Assembly: GCA_018241185.1 (NCBI GenBank)
Contig: JAFEEH010000217.1
Coordinates: forward strand, 1 to 57,151
Direction of reading: 5' to 3'
Length of the DNA stretch: 57,151 nt
DNA from: Pseudomonadota bacterium
GTDB lineage: Bacteria > Pseudomonadota > Gammaproteobacteria > Burkholderiales > Burkholderiaceae_C
The notes under the pieces were generated by a model. The model saw nothing but the letters and a program-made list of their open reading frames with translations. It was not told the DNA's origin and ran no database searches. How positions within the stretch are numbered: the stretch's first letter is position 1; the number at the start of each line of letters is the position of its first letter. This document shows positions 1-8,748 of this stretch, piece after piece. The translations under genes and the position numbers were made by a program.

Positions 1-2
1 CG

Positions 3-86
3 ACGCGAGCGTCCGTGCGCCGTCGGCTGGAGGGCAAGGTGCGTCGCTCGGAAGTCAAGCGCCAGCGCGGGGCCGTGCGCGACTGA
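3..86 (+). CDS. arfB: C-terminal tail of ArfB-like ribosome-rescue hydrolase (partial)
   Basis: Only the last 27 codons before a TGA at 84-86 are inside the window. The peptide begins TRASVRRRLEGK and ends VKRQRGAVRD. It follows the spacing of the basic tail of E. coli ArfB as I remember it (TRAS..RRL..K...S.VK..RG.VR). That tail inserts into the empty mRNA channel of a stalled ribosome, while the missing N-terminal GGQ domain hydrolyses the peptidyl-tRNA. The gene converges on the LysR gene 56 bases downstream. The call rests on a short, low-complexity basic stretch, so another RNA-binding tail is possible. Confidence 0.6.
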   Translation, partial: TRASVRRRLEGKVRRSEVKRQRGAVRD

Positions 87-142
87 GTGCCGGCCAGGCA
101 CAGCGCGAATGTCCGGGCGCAAGGGAGTGCCGCCGGCCCGGG

Positions 143-1066
143 TCAGTCCCCTCCTGTGGGCCCGTCGTCAGCCGGCGCGGAGATCGCGTCGCACAGGCGC
201 GCGGCTGCGGCCGACAGCGAGCCGTCCAATGTGGCGAGTGCCAGCGTGAGGCAGCCGTGTGTGCCGGGATCGGTGAGCGGTACGAAGCGCACATCGCTGG
301 ATTCGAAATGCCGGATCACGCCGGGCACCAACGCGACGCCGACGCCGCTGCCGACCAAGCCCACCATCGTGAAGGCCTGCGTCGCCTCCTGCACCACGCG
401 CGGTGAGAAGCCCGCCGCGCGGCAGGCGTCGAAGGTCGTGCCGCGCAATCGCGGGACCTGCGTGCGCGAGAACATGACGAAGGACTCGTCCGCCAGACTG
501 GCCAGGTCGATGCGTTTTCGATCGGCCAACGGATGGTCTTTGGGCAGCACGGCCACGATGTCGTCGTGCTCGACCTCGGTGATCGTGAAGCCGTCGACGT
601 CGTCCGCCGGCAGGCGGATCACGCCAACGTCCATGCGCCCCTCGCGCATGGCCTGGAGCAGCGTGATCGTCACGCCCTCGGTCACTTCCAGGCGCACGCC
701 GGGATAGCGGCGGATGAAGCCGGGCAGCCGTTGCGGCAGCAGCTTGTAAATCGCCGACCCCACGAAGCCCAGCCGCACGACGCCGAGTTCGCCCAACGCG
801 GCCAGCCGCGCGTTCTGGCGCGCGCGCTCGGCATGCAGCAGCGTACGCCGCGCCTCCACCAGCAACTCGGTGCCCGCGGCAGTCAGCGTGACGCCGCGTG
901 CGCCGCGCACCAGCAGCGGAATCCCCACCGCTTGCTCCAGCTTGCGGATGGAAATGGAGAGCGCGGGCTGTGCGATGAATGCGCGCGTAGCGGCTTCCGA
1001 GAAGCTGCCGGCCTCTGCCACCGCCACGAAGTGCTCGAGTTGCCTCAAGCCGAATTGAAGTGCCAT
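143..1066 (-). CDS. LysR-family transcriptional regulator
   Basis: A 307-residue protein of normal LysR length. The winged helix-turn-helix is at about residues 4-63, with the family pattern LRQLEHFVAVAE, then SFSEAATRAFIAQPALS, then LVRGARGVTLTAAG. The periplasmic-binding-like effector domain follows from about residue 90. The ATG at 1066 was chosen because it starts three residues before the conserved LRQLEHF; a TTG five codons upstream is possible. The gene is divergent from the CoA-transferase gene at 1165 across a short AT-rich gap with inverted repeats, which is the classical arrangement for a LysR protein controlling the neighbouring operon. The inducer is unknown but may be the acid, or its CoA ester, handled by that operon. 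Confidence 0.93.
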   Translation of the reverse strand: MALQFGLRQLEHFVAVAEAGSFSEAATRAFIAQPALSISIRKLEQAVGIPLLVRGARGVTLTAAGTELLVEARRTLLHAERARQNARLAALGELGVVRLGFVGSAIYKLLPQRLPGFIRRYPGVRLEVTEGVTITLLQAMREGRMDVGVIRLPADDVDGFTITEVEHDDIVAVLPKDHPLADRKRIDLASLADESFVMFSRTQVPRLRGTTFDACRAAGFSPRVVQEATQAFTMVGLVGSGVGVALVPGVIRHFESSDVRFVPLTDPGTHGCLTLALATLDGSLSAAAARLCDAISAPADDGPTGGD

Positions 1067-1100
1067 GCCAACTCCGTTCAATGGATTGGAGTATTTAAGA

Positions 1101-1135
1101 AATATATGGATTAATCAAGAACATATATTTGATTA
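1101..1135. promoter_or_regulatory. Divergent control region with two nested inverted repeats
   Basis: The 98-base gap between the LysR and CoA-transferase start codons is strikingly AT-rich for this genome. It holds two overlapping inverted repeats: AATATATG (1101-1108) with CATATATT (1122-1129), and TAATCAA (1112-1118) with TTGATTA (1129-1135). Either could be the LysR recognition site. No clear -35/-10 pair stands out, although the AT-rich run would suit promoters in both directions. Confidence 0.6.
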
Positions 1136-1164
1136 GTGGGGTGTCGATTCGTACGCTCCCCACC

Positions 1165-2391
1165 ATGCACAAGCCATCCATTGCCGAGGACGCTGCTCTG
1201 AAGGGGATCCGGGTGATCGACCTGACGACGGTGGTCTTTGGCCCTTACGCGACGCAGACGCTGGCCGAGTACGGCGCCGACGTCATCAAGATCGAGTCGC
1301 CAGAAGGCGACGGGACGCGCCGCAACGGCCCCGCGGTGGAGCCGGGCATGTCGTCGATGTTCCTCGGCTCCAACCGCAACAAGCGCAGCGTGGTGCTCGA
1401 CCTCAAGCGGCCCGCCGCGCGGGAGGCGCTGCTTGCGCTGTGCGACACCGCCGACGTCTTCATCCACAACATCCGGCCGCAGAAGCTCGAGCGCCTGGGC
1501 CTGTCTTCCGGCTTGCTGCGCGCCCGCAATCCGGAACTGGTCTACGTTGGGCTGCATGGCTTCGGCGAGACGGGCCCCTACGCCGGCGAACCGGCCTACG
1601 ACGACACCATCCAGGCCCTGAGTGGTGCCGCAGACCTTGTGCGCCGCCAGATGGGCGAGCCGGGCTACCTGCCCACCGTGATGGCGGACAAGATCGCCGG
1701 GCAGATGGCGGTGCACGCGATCATCGCGGCGCTGTTCCAGCGCGAGCGCACCGGCCAGGGGCAGAGCGTCGAGGTGCCGATGTTCGAGGCCGTCACGGCC
1801 TTCCTGATGGTGGAGCACTTCTTCGCCCGGCAGTTGCAGAACAGCGCCGCACCGGCACCGGCCACCGAGGAGGACATGGGCTACCCGCGCTCACTGGCCG
1901 CGTGGCGCAAGCCCTATCGCAGCGCCGACGGGTACGTCTGCATCATGCCGTACACCGACGAGAACTGGCGCCGCTTTTTCGTCGCGACGGGGCGCAGCGA
2001 CCTGCTGTCGGACGCGCGCTTCCAGACGCTCGCGCATCGCTCTCGCCACGTGGCCGAACTGCTCGAACTGGTCGGCGGCATCGTCGTCTCGCATCCCACG
2101 GCGCACTGGCTCGACCTGTGCCGCGGGCTCGACATTCCCTGCGCCAGGCTCAATCGCCTGGAGGACCTGGAGGACGACCCGCACATGCAGGCTGTCGCCT
2201 TTTTCCAGGCCCTGCCTTTCGACGCCACCACGCAGTTGTGCTTTCCGCGTTTTCCGCTGCGGCTGAGCGCCAGCCACGTCGCGCCGAAGTTGCCGCCCCG
2301 CCTGGGCGAGCACACGGCCGAGGTGCTGTCGGCGCTGGACCTCCCCGCGGACGTGCTGGGGGAACTGCTGGCTGGCGCGCACCCGGGCTGA
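1165..2391 (+). CDS. Type III (CaiB/BaiF family) CoA-transferase
   Basis: Moves CoA from a donor thioester to a carboxylic acid through an enzyme-bound aspartyl anhydride. The 408-residue length is normal for the family. The N-terminus GIRVIDLTTVVFGPYATQ leads to the AEYGADVIKIESPEGD stretch, and the catalytic Asp is probably D175 in VMADKIAG. The ATG at 1165 was preferred to an in-frame TTG at 1129 that lies inside the inverted repeats of the control region. It is the first gene of the long operon and lies 18 bases before the carboxyltransferase gene. The inferred role is to activate the acid that the carboxylase, hydratase and lyase then process. The acid itself cannot be read from the sequence; pimelate activation for biotin synthesis is a second possibility. 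Confidence 0.93.
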   Translation: MHKPSIAEDAALKGIRVIDLTTVVFGPYATQTLAEYGADVIKIESPEGDGTRRNGPAVEPGMSSMFLGSNRNKRSVVLDLKRPAAREALLALCDTADVFIHNIRPQKLERLGLSSGLLRARNPELVYVGLHGFGETGPYAGEPAYDDTIQALSGAADLVRRQMGEPGYLPTVMADKIAGQMAVHAIIAALFQRERTGQGQSVEVPMFEAVTAFLMVEHFFARQLQNSAAPAPATEEDMGYPRSLAAWRKPYRSADGYVCIMPYTDENWRRFFVATGRSDLLSDARFQTLAHRSRHVAELLELVGGIVVSHPTAHWLDLCRGLDIPCARLNRLEDLEDDPHMQAVAFFQALPFDATTQLCFPRFPLRLSASHVAPKLPPRLGEHTAEVLSALDLPADVLGELLAGAHPG

Positions 2392-2409
2392 ACGATTTCC
2401 GAGGAACCC

Positions 2410-4035
2410 ATGACCCAGATCGAATCCACGCTCGCCGTCCGAGGCGAGGCCTTCGAGCGCAGCCGGCAGGCCATGCTCGGCAACCTGGACCGGTTGCGCG
2501 CCATCGAACGCACAACACGCGAGACATCGCAAGCGGCCGGCCCGCGCTTTCGCAAGCGCAACCAGTTGCTGCCGTCCGAGCGTCTGGCGCTGCTGCTGGA
2601 CCGCGGCACCTTCTTCCTCGAACTCTGCTCGCTGGCCGGCTACGGCCTGGGGCCCGAGCGCGCCGACGGTCGACAGATCGCGGGTGGAGGACTTATCGCG
2701 GGCATCGGCCAGGTGGCAGGCGTGCGCTGCATGGTGTGCGTTTCCGACTCCGGCATCGACGCCGGAGCCTTTCAGCCGAAGGGGCTCGAGAAGCTGCTGC
2801 GAATCCAGGAGATGGCGCTGGAGAACAAGCTGCCCTTCGTCCAGCTCGTCGAGAGCGCGGGTGCGAACCTGATGAATTACAAGGTCGAGGGTTTCGTGCA
2901 AGGGGGCGAGAAGTTCCGGAACCTGGCGCGGCTTTCCGCGGCGGGCATTCCCGTCATCACGGTCACGCACGGTCCATCGACCGCCGGCGGCGCGTACCAA
3001 ACAGGCCTGTCGGACTACATCGTGATGGTGCGAGGCCGGTCCCGGGCCTTCCTGGCCGGGCCATCGCTGCTCAAGGCCGCGACCGGCGAGGTCGCCACGG
3101 AAGAAGAACTGGGCGGTGCGCTGATGCACGCCAGCATCTCGGGCCTGGCCGACTATTTGGCGGAAGACGACCGCGACGCCCTGCGCATTGCCCGGGAGAT
3201 CGTCCAGTCGCTGGACTGGAATGCACGCTCGCCCGCACGCCGCGAGCGCCGCTTCGCCGAGCCGCACTACGGCGCGGAGGAGTTGCTGGGCGTGATGCCC
3301 GAAGACCACCGGCGCCCGGTCGACATGCGCGAGGTGATCGCACGGATCGTCGACGGCTCGGAGTTCCGCGAGTTCGGCGCGCTCTATGGCTCGGCCACGG
3401 TCTGCGGGCACGCGAGCATCCGCGGCTTCGCGGTGGGCATCATCACCAACAACGGGCCGATCGAGCCCTCGGGCGCCGCCAAGGCGACGCACTTCATCCA
3501 GGCCTGCTGCCAGTCGGGCACGCCGCTGCTCTACCTGAACAACACGACGGGCTTCATGGTCGGTCGCGCGTTCGAGGAGGCGGGCAGCATCAAGCACGGC
3601 TCGAAGATGGTGCAGGCCATCACCAACGCCACGGTTCCGCAGATCACGCTGTTCTGCGGCGCGTCCTTCGGGGCCGGCAACTACGCGATGTGCGGGCGGG
3701 GTTTCAAGCCACGGTTCTGCTTCTCCTGGCCGAACGCGAAGACGGCGGTCATGGGGGCCGACCAGGCGGCACAGACCATGGTCAACGTACAGCGCAGCAC
3801 CATGCTGCGCAAGGAAGGCGCCGTCGACGAGGCCCGCCTGGAAGCACTGGGTGCCAAGGTGCGCGCCAATTTCGAGCGGCAGATGGATGTGTTCACCACC
3901 AGCGCCCATCTGCTCGACGACGGCGTCATCGATCCGCGCGACACGCGGGCCGTGCTCGCCATGGCGCTCGAGATCTGCAACGACGCCGAACTGCGTCAGA
4001 CCCGTCGCATGCAATTCGGAGTGGCAAGACCGTGA
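2410..4035 (+). CDS. Acyl-CoA carboxylase carboxyltransferase (beta) subunit, MCC/GCC type
   Basis: Transfers the carboxyl group from carboxybiotin to an acyl-CoA. The 541 residues contain the N- and C-terminal carboxyltransferase halves. Seen are FLAGPSLLKAATGE and ELGGALMHASISG in the first half, and LLYLNNTTGFMVG, then FGAGNYAMCGRGFKPRF and MGADQAAQTM in the second. These match methylcrotonyl- and geranyl-CoA carboxylases better than propionyl-CoA or acetyl-CoA carboxylases, but the exact substrate is not decided. The stop overlaps the GTG start of the biotin-carrying subunit by four bases, so the two are translationally coupled. Together with the following hydratase and lyase it forms a leucine/isoprenoid-type degradation module. 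Confidence 0.93.
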   Translation: MTQIESTLAVRGEAFERSRQAMLGNLDRLRAIERTTRETSQAAGPRFRKRNQLLPSERLALLLDRGTFFLELCSLAGYGLGPERADGRQIAGGGLIAGIGQVAGVRCMVCVSDSGIDAGAFQPKGLEKLLRIQEMALENKLPFVQLVESAGANLMNYKVEGFVQGGEKFRNLARLSAAGIPVITVTHGPSTAGGAYQTGLSDYIVMVRGRSRAFLAGPSLLKAATGEVATEEELGGALMHASISGLADYLAEDDRDALRIAREIVQSLDWNARSPARRERRFAEPHYGAEELLGVMPEDHRRPVDMREVIARIVDGSEFREFGALYGSATVCGHASIRGFAVGIITNNGPIEPSGAAKATHFIQACCQSGTPLLYLNNTTGFMVGRAFEEAGSIKHGSKMVQAITNATVPQITLFCGASFGAGNYAMCGRGFKPRFCFSWPNAKTAVMGADQAAQTMVNVQRSTMLRKEGAVDEARLEALGAKVRANFERQMDVFTTSAHLLDDGVIDPRDTRAVLAMALEICNDAELRQTRRMQFGVARP

Positions 4036-5999
4036 ACCCGTCATCCAACCTTCCAGACCCTTCCCCGGGCCGGCCCATCCGCACGCTCCTGGTCGCCAAT
4101 CGCGGAGAGATCGCGGCGCGCATCATGCGCACCGCACGTGCAATGGGCATCGATACCGTCGCCGTCTACTCGACCGCCGACCGCGAATCGCCGCATGTCG
4201 CGCTGGCCGATCGGGCGGTATGCATCGGCCAACCCGCGCCGGCTGCCTCGTACCTCCACATCGACGCGCTGCTGCGGGCTGCCGCCGCCACCGGCGCCGA
4301 TGCGGTGCACCCGGGCTATGGCTTCCTTTCGGAGAACGCCGCGTTCGCCGAGGCCTGCACGCGGGCCGGGCTGGTGTTCGTCGGCCCTTCGGCCGCCGCG
4401 ATCGACGCCATGGGCGACAAGGCACGGGCCAAGCGGTTCATGCGCGACGCCGGACTGCCCTGCATTCCGGGCTACGACGGCGATGTGCAGGATGCCGAAA
4501 CCCTGGCCGAGGAAGCGGCGCGCATCGGCTTCCCGGTGCTCGTGAAAGCCACCGCCGGCGGCGGTGGCCGCGGGATGCGCGTGGTCGAATCGATGGCCGA
4601 TTTCGTGCAAGCGCTGGAGTCGGCGCGTTCCGAAGCGCGCAACGCCTTCGGCGACGACCGCATGCTCATCGAGCGCGTGGTGCGCAATCCCCGCCACGTC
4701 GAGATCCAGGTGCTGGTGGACCGCGCGGGCAACGGCGTGCACTTCGGCGAGCGCGACTGCTCGGTGCAGCGCCGCCACCAGAAGGTGATCGAGGAGGCGC
4801 CGGCTCCAGGCCTGCCTCGCGCGTTGCGCGACACGCTGGGCCGCGCTGCGGTTGCAGCTGCAGTGAAGCTCGGCTACGAGGGCGTGGGCACCTTCGAGTT
4901 CCTGGTCGAGGGCACCGAGGCCTTCTACTTCATGGAGATGAACACCCGTCTGCAGGTGGAACATCCGGTGACGGAGGCGATCGCGGGCGTCGACCTGGTC
5001 GAGTGGCAACTGCGGGTGGCGATGGGGCAGATGCTGGACATCGCTCAGGACGACATCGATTTCTCGGGCCATGCCATCGAGGTTCGCCTGTGCGCCGAGG
5101 ACGAGAGCCGCTCGTTCCTGCCGCAGAGCGGGCGCATCGACTGGTGGCGTCCGCCGCATGGCATCCGTGTCGAGCACGCGGTGCGCTCCCAGATGGAGAT
5201 CTCACCCTTCTACGACTCCATGTTCGCCAAGCTGATCGCGCATGGCCGCGACCGCGAGGAATCGCGCCGCAAGCTGGTCAAGGCGCTGCGCGAAACCGTC
5301 GTCTTCGGCGTGAAGACGAACAGGCAGTCGTTGATTCGCTTCCTGGAGCACCCGGCTTTCGTGGCCGGAGGTGTCGACACGGGCTTCCTTCTGCGGCACA
5401 GCGAGGCGCTCGCCGTTCAGGCGGCGGGGGGCGATCCGTTGGCATTGGCATTGGCGTCGGCGGTGCTCTGCCGGGCCGGCTTGGGCACCGCGAGCCCCGG
5501 CGCCTGGTCCGTGGTGCTGCGCGATGAAGCCGCCAAGGACCATTCGATCCGTGTGACCCTGCGCCAGGAAGGCGATTGGGCGGTCGATCTCGCCAGCGAA
5601 TCGCTGGACTTCGCACTGCGCGACGGCGGCGAGCGGTGCCTCGTCTTCAGCCGTGACGGTGTCGATCGTCCCTTGTGGTGGCTGGTCGACGACGGGCGTG
5701 TCCATGTGCAATGGGAGGGGCGCTCGGCATCGTTCGTGGACGTCACCTACGCGGCGGCCTCCGAATCCGGCGACCTGGCCGACGGCAAGGTGCGCGCCTT
5801 GTCCAATGGCCGGGTCGCGTCGCTGCGGGTGAGCGTCGGCGACAAGGTGGAAGCGGGCACTGCACTGCTGACCATCGAGGCGATGAAGATGGAACACATG
5901 CACGTCGCCGCCGTGGCTGGCGTGGTGAAGGCCATCCTGGTCGCGCAGGGCGACTCGGTCATGACCGGCCGCGCGCTCGTCGAGATCGAGGCGGGCTGA
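4032..5999 (+). CDS. Acyl-CoA carboxylase biotin carboxylase + biotin carrier (alpha) subunit
   Basis: ATP-dependent carboxylation of biotin carried on the same chain. The 655-residue protein has the biotin carboxylase N-domain (TLLVANRGEIAARI near residue 20), the ATP-grasp glycine loop KATAGGGGRGMRVV, the EMNTRLQVEHPVTE signature, a linker domain and a C-terminal biotinyl domain. The biotin attachment site is EAMKM with Lys619. The start is GTG at 4032, giving a GTGA overlap with the beta-subunit stop; no better start lies upstream within the intergenic constraint. It is the only biotin-dependent protein in the window, and five genes of the same operon concern biotin synthesis, so its apoprotein may be the main sink for that biotin. 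Confidence 0.95.
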   Translation: MNPSSNLPDPSPGRPIRTLLVANRGEIAARIMRTARAMGIDTVAVYSTADRESPHVALADRAVCIGQPAPAASYLHIDALLRAAAATGADAVHPGYGFLSENAAFAEACTRAGLVFVGPSAAAIDAMGDKARAKRFMRDAGLPCIPGYDGDVQDAETLAEEAARIGFPVLVKATAGGGGRGMRVVESMADFVQALESARSEARNAFGDDRMLIERVVRNPRHVEIQVLVDRAGNGVHFGERDCSVQRRHQKVIEEAPAPGLPRALRDTLGRAAVAAAVKLGYEGVGTFEFLVEGTEAFYFMEMNTRLQVEHPVTEAIAGVDLVEWQLRVAMGQMLDIAQDDIDFSGHAIEVRLCAEDESRSFLPQSGRIDWWRPPHGIRVEHAVRSQMEISPFYDSMFAKLIAHGRDREESRRKLVKALRETVVFGVKTNRQSLIRFLEHPAFVAGGVDTGFLLRHSEALAVQAAGGDPLALALASAVLCRAGLGTASPGAWSVVLRDEAAKDHSIRVTLRQEGDWAVDLASESLDFALRDGGERCLVFSRDGVDRPLWWLVDDGRVHVQWEGRSASFVDVTYAAASESGDLADGKVRALSNGRVASLRVSVGDKVEAGTALLTIEAMKMEHMHVAAVAGVVKAILVAQGDSVMTGRALVEIEAG

Positions 6000-6030
6000 A
6001 GGCCCTTCCCATTCTTCTTCTGGACTCCCC

Positions 6031-6762
6031 ATGACCGAACTCCTGATCGAAGACACCGGCGACGGCGTGCGAATCCTCACGCTGCAGCGACCGGAAAAGC
6101 ACAACGCGTTGAACACCGCGCTCACGCAGGCGCTGCTCGATGCACTGCTCGACGCAGATCGCGATGCGGCGTGCCGAGCGCTCGTCCTCGCGGGCGCCGG
6201 GCGCAGCTTCTGCGCGGGCGCCGACACCAGCGAGTTCGCCGGGCTTTCCGGCGACGATCCGCAGGCCGCCTTCGACCGTGCCGAGCTGACGACACAGTTG
6301 CACGCCGTGTTCACGCAGATCGCCAAGCCGGTCGTGGCTGCGGTGCATGGCAACGCCCTGGGCGGCGGTGCAGGACTGGCGCTGGCTTGCGACCTCATGG
6401 TCGTCTCGCAGGATGCGCGCCTGGGCTATCCGGAGTTGCGCCACGGCATCGTGGCAGCGGTGGTCATGGCGAACCTGGTGCGCCAGCTGGGCCGGAAAGC
6501 GGCGTTCGCGCTGGTCGCGACCGCGCAGCCCCTCAGCGGGCTGGACGCGCTGCGGCTCGGCCTGGCACTCGAGGCTGTCGCGGAAGGCGATGTGCTTGCA
6601 CGCGCAACGGCGATCGCCGCGTCGATGGCGGCCTGGTCGCCGCAGGCGATGGCCGCCACCAAGCGGCTCTTCTATCGGGTGTGCGAGCTGCCGTTCGCGG
6701 ATGCCCTGCAGGCGGGCCGGGACACCAACGCGCTGATGCGAAGCTTTCGAAAGGTCAAGTGA
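6031..6762 (+). CDS. Enoyl-CoA hydratase/isomerase family protein
   Basis: A 243-residue crotonase-fold protein. Visible are LTLQRPEKHNALN at the N-terminus, the first oxyanion-hole segment SFCAGADTSEF, and the second, VHGNALGGGAGLALACDL. The first catalytic Glu is kept in YPELRHG. The position of the second Glu of classical hydratases reads Ala in FALVATAQPLSG by my alignment. Its place between a methylcrotonyl/geranyl-type carboxylase and an HMG-CoA-lyase-like protein suggests hydration of a 3-methylglutaconyl-CoA-like product. It ends at TGATG, sharing one base with the next start codon. Confidence 0.9.
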   Translation: MTELLIEDTGDGVRILTLQRPEKHNALNTALTQALLDALLDADRDAACRALVLAGAGRSFCAGADTSEFAGLSGDDPQAAFDRAELTTQLHAVFTQIAKPVVAAVHGNALGGGAGLALACDLMVVSQDARLGYPELRHGIVAAVVMANLVRQLGRKAAFALVATAQPLSGLDALRLGLALEAVAEGDVLARATAIAASMAAWSPQAMAATKRLFYRVCELPFADALQAGRDTNALMRSFRKVK

Positions 6763-7724
6763 TGTTCCCGGTACATGTACCCGACGACAGGGATGTCGTG
6801 CTTTGCGAATGTTTTGCCCGTGACGGCTTGCAGCACGAGTCCGCCTTCGTGGCGACCGAAGAGAAGGCAGGCTTGGTCGACCGCTTCGCTGCGATCGGGT
6901 TCACCCGTGTCGAGGCGACCTCCTATTCAAATCCCAAGCTTGTGCCGCAGTTCGCGGATGCCAGCGAGTTGCTGGCACAGCTGCCGCGCCGCGCGGGCGC
7001 CTGGTACAAGGCCACGTGCGCGAACCTGCGCGCGGTCGAGCGCGCCGTGGCAGACCTGGAGCGTGGCGTGGGCGCCAACGAGATCAGTTTCCTCGCCTCG
7101 GCCTCGGAGTCGCACTCGCAGCGCAACCTCAAGCGCAGTCGCGAGGAGCAGTGGGACAACATCCGCCAGATGCGCGAACGTGCGGGTGACTTCTTCAGGA
7201 TCGTCGGCACGGTGTCCGTGGCTTTCGGCTGTCCCTTCGAGGGGCGCGTCGATCCTCGGCAGGTGTTGCACGACGTCCAGGCTTTCGCGCGCCTGGGCAT
7301 CGGTCTCGTCGCGCTGGGAGACACCACCGGCATGGCCACGCCGCGTGACGTGCGTGCGCTGGTCCGCCTGCTCGAGGCGGAAGTTCCCGAGGTCACGCTG
7401 GTGGCGCATTTCCACGATTCGCGCGGCACGGGGCTCGTCAACTGCATGGCGGCCTACGAGGCAGGGGTGCGCTACTTCGACGCCGCATTCGGTGGCGTGG
7501 GTGGCCACCCGGCCGCCATCGCTTATGGCGGTGGGTACACCGGCAACGTCTGTACCGAGGACCTGGTCAACCTTTTCGCGGCGCAGGGGATCCGTACGGG
7601 CATCGACCTTGCCGCCCTGCTGAACGTCGCGCAGCGTTGCGAGAAGGCGCTTCAGCGCCAACTGCTGGGCCATGTCACGCGCACGGGCCTGAGCCCGCTC
7701 GTCGCCGCGACGCTGTCGTCTTGA
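6762..7724 (+). CDS. HMG-CoA-lyase-like protein (HMGL/DRE-TIM family) with altered signature
   Basis: Retro-Claisen cleavage of a 3-hydroxy-3-methylglutaryl-CoA-type thioester is the expected reaction. The 320-residue TIM barrel keeps the metal and catalytic residues of HMG-CoA lyase: ARDGLQ (Arg-Asp), the HxH pair in VAHFHDSRG, and the Asn in TGNVCTEDL. The N-terminal [12 protein letters not shown] stretch also fits. The hallmark active-site loop GGCP of HMG-CoA lyases reads GGHP here ([14 protein letters not shown]), so the loop cysteine is replaced by His. That may mean a different substrate or a subfamily without redox sensitivity. The start overlaps the hydratase stop by one base. Ten bases separate its stop from the bioB start. 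Confidence 0.88.
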   Translation: MFPVHVPDDRDVVLCECFARDGLQHESAFVATEEKAGLVDRFAAIGFTRVEATSYSNPKLVPQFADASELLAQLPRRAGAWYKATCANLRAVERAVADLERGVGANEISFLASASESHSQRNLKRSREEQWDNIRQMRERAGDFFRIVGTVSVAFGCPFEGRVDPRQVLHDVQAFARLGIGLVALGDTTGMATPRDVRALVRLLEAEVPEVTLVAHFHDSRGTGLVNCMAAYEAGVRYFDAAFGGVGGHPAAIAYGGGYTGNVCTEDLVNLFAAQGIRTGIDLAALLNVAQRCEKALQRQLLGHVTRTGLSPLVAATLSS

Positions 7725-7734
7725 GGAATCCTCC

Positions 7735-8748
7735 ATGAGCGCTACCACTGCAGTTCTCCTGTCCTCGATCGCACGCGGGGCTTCGCGTCCCAGCCCGCAC
7801 AAGCCGGAGCGCTGGCGCGTGGCCGACGTCGAGGCCCTGTTTTCGCTGCCCTTCATCGATCTGCTGCTGCGTGCGCAGACGGTGCACCGCGAGAATTTCG
7901 AGGCCAACGAGGTGCAGCTGTCGACGCTGCTGTCCATCAAGACCGGCGGATGCCCGGAGGACTGCGGCTATTGCCCGCAGTCCGCGCACCATCGCGCCGG
8001 GGTCGAGGCCGGACAGCTGATGGACGTCGGCGCAGTGGTGGCGGCGGCGCGGGCCGCGCAGGCGAGCGGCGCCACGCGCTTCTGCATGGGCGCGGCCTGG
8101 CGAAGCCCCAAGGCCCGCGACATGGAGAAGGTGGCGGACATGGTGCGTGAAGTGCGTGCACTGGGCCTGGAGACGTGCATGACGCTCGGCATGCTCGACG
8201 CCCGGCAGGCGCACGAGCTGAAGGAGGCCGGCCTCGACTACTACAACCACAACCTCGACAGTGCGCCCGACTTCTATGGTGCGATCGTCACCACGCGCAC
8301 CTACCAGGAGAGACTCGACACGCTCGCCAACGTCCGCGACGCCGGCCTTCGCGTGTGCTGCGGCGGCATCGTCGGCATGGGCGAGAGCAGGCTGCAGCGC
8401 GCCGGGCTGGTGGCGCAACTGGCCAACCAGGACCCCTGGCCGGAGTCGGTGCCGATCAACCACCTGGTGCCGGTGCCGGGCACGCCACTGGCCGATGCCG
8501 AGCCCATCGACCCGTTCGAGTTCGTGCGAACGATTGCGGTGGCGCGCATCACGATGCCCACCTCGATGGTGAGGCTGTCGGCCGGCCGCGAGCAGATGGA
8601 CGACGCGGTGCAGGCGCTGTGTTTCATGGCCGGCGCCAATTCCATCTTCTACGGCGACAGGCTCCTGACCACGGCCAACCCGCAGGCGGCGCGCGACATG
8701 GCGCTGTTCGATCGCCTGGGCCTGACGAAGACGCAGGTCGCCCGATGA
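7735..8748 (+). CDS. bioB: Biotin synthase
   Basis: Radical-SAM enzyme that inserts sulfur into dethiobiotin, the last step of biotin synthesis. The 337-residue protein carries the radical-SAM cluster motif CPEDCGYC with Cys73, Cys77 and Cys80 in the [13 protein letters not shown] context typical of BioB. Further family blocks are [25 protein letters not shown] and the C-terminal [17 protein letters not shown]. An AGGAATCCTCC stretch precedes the ATG. The ATG of the P450 gene overlaps the bioB stop by four bases. Linkage to a biotin-dependent carboxylase and to bioAFD supports the assignment; no other role is likely. Confidence 0.98.
   Translation: MSATTAVLLSSIARGASRPSPHKPERWRVADVEALFSLPFIDLLLRAQTVHRENFEANEVQLSTLLSIKTGGCPEDCGYCPQSAHHRAGVEAGQLMDVGAVVAAARAAQASGATRFCMGAAWRSPKARDMEKVADMVREVRALGLETCMTLGMLDARQAHELKEAGLDYYNHNLDSAPDFYGAIVTTRTYQERLDTLANVRDAGLRVCCGGIVGMGESRLQRAGLVAQLANQDPWPESVPINHLVPVPGTPLADAEPIDPFEFVRTIAVARITMPTSMVRLSAGREQMDDAVQALCFMAGANSIFYGDRLLTTANPQAARDMALFDRLGLTKTQVAR

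Noticed and set aside
1440-4031. Long open frame running from the CoA-transferase gene through the carboxyltransferase gene into the biotin carboxylase gene
   Set aside because: It lies in another frame under two clear family genes, has arginine- and proline-rich composition typical of GC-rich shadow frames, and only becomes real at the GTG at 4032.
1891-4044. Long antisense frame opposite the CoA-transferase and carboxyltransferase genes
   Set aside because: High GC content with strong third-position bias keeps antisense frames open; no family motif is visible and it fully overlaps conserved genes.
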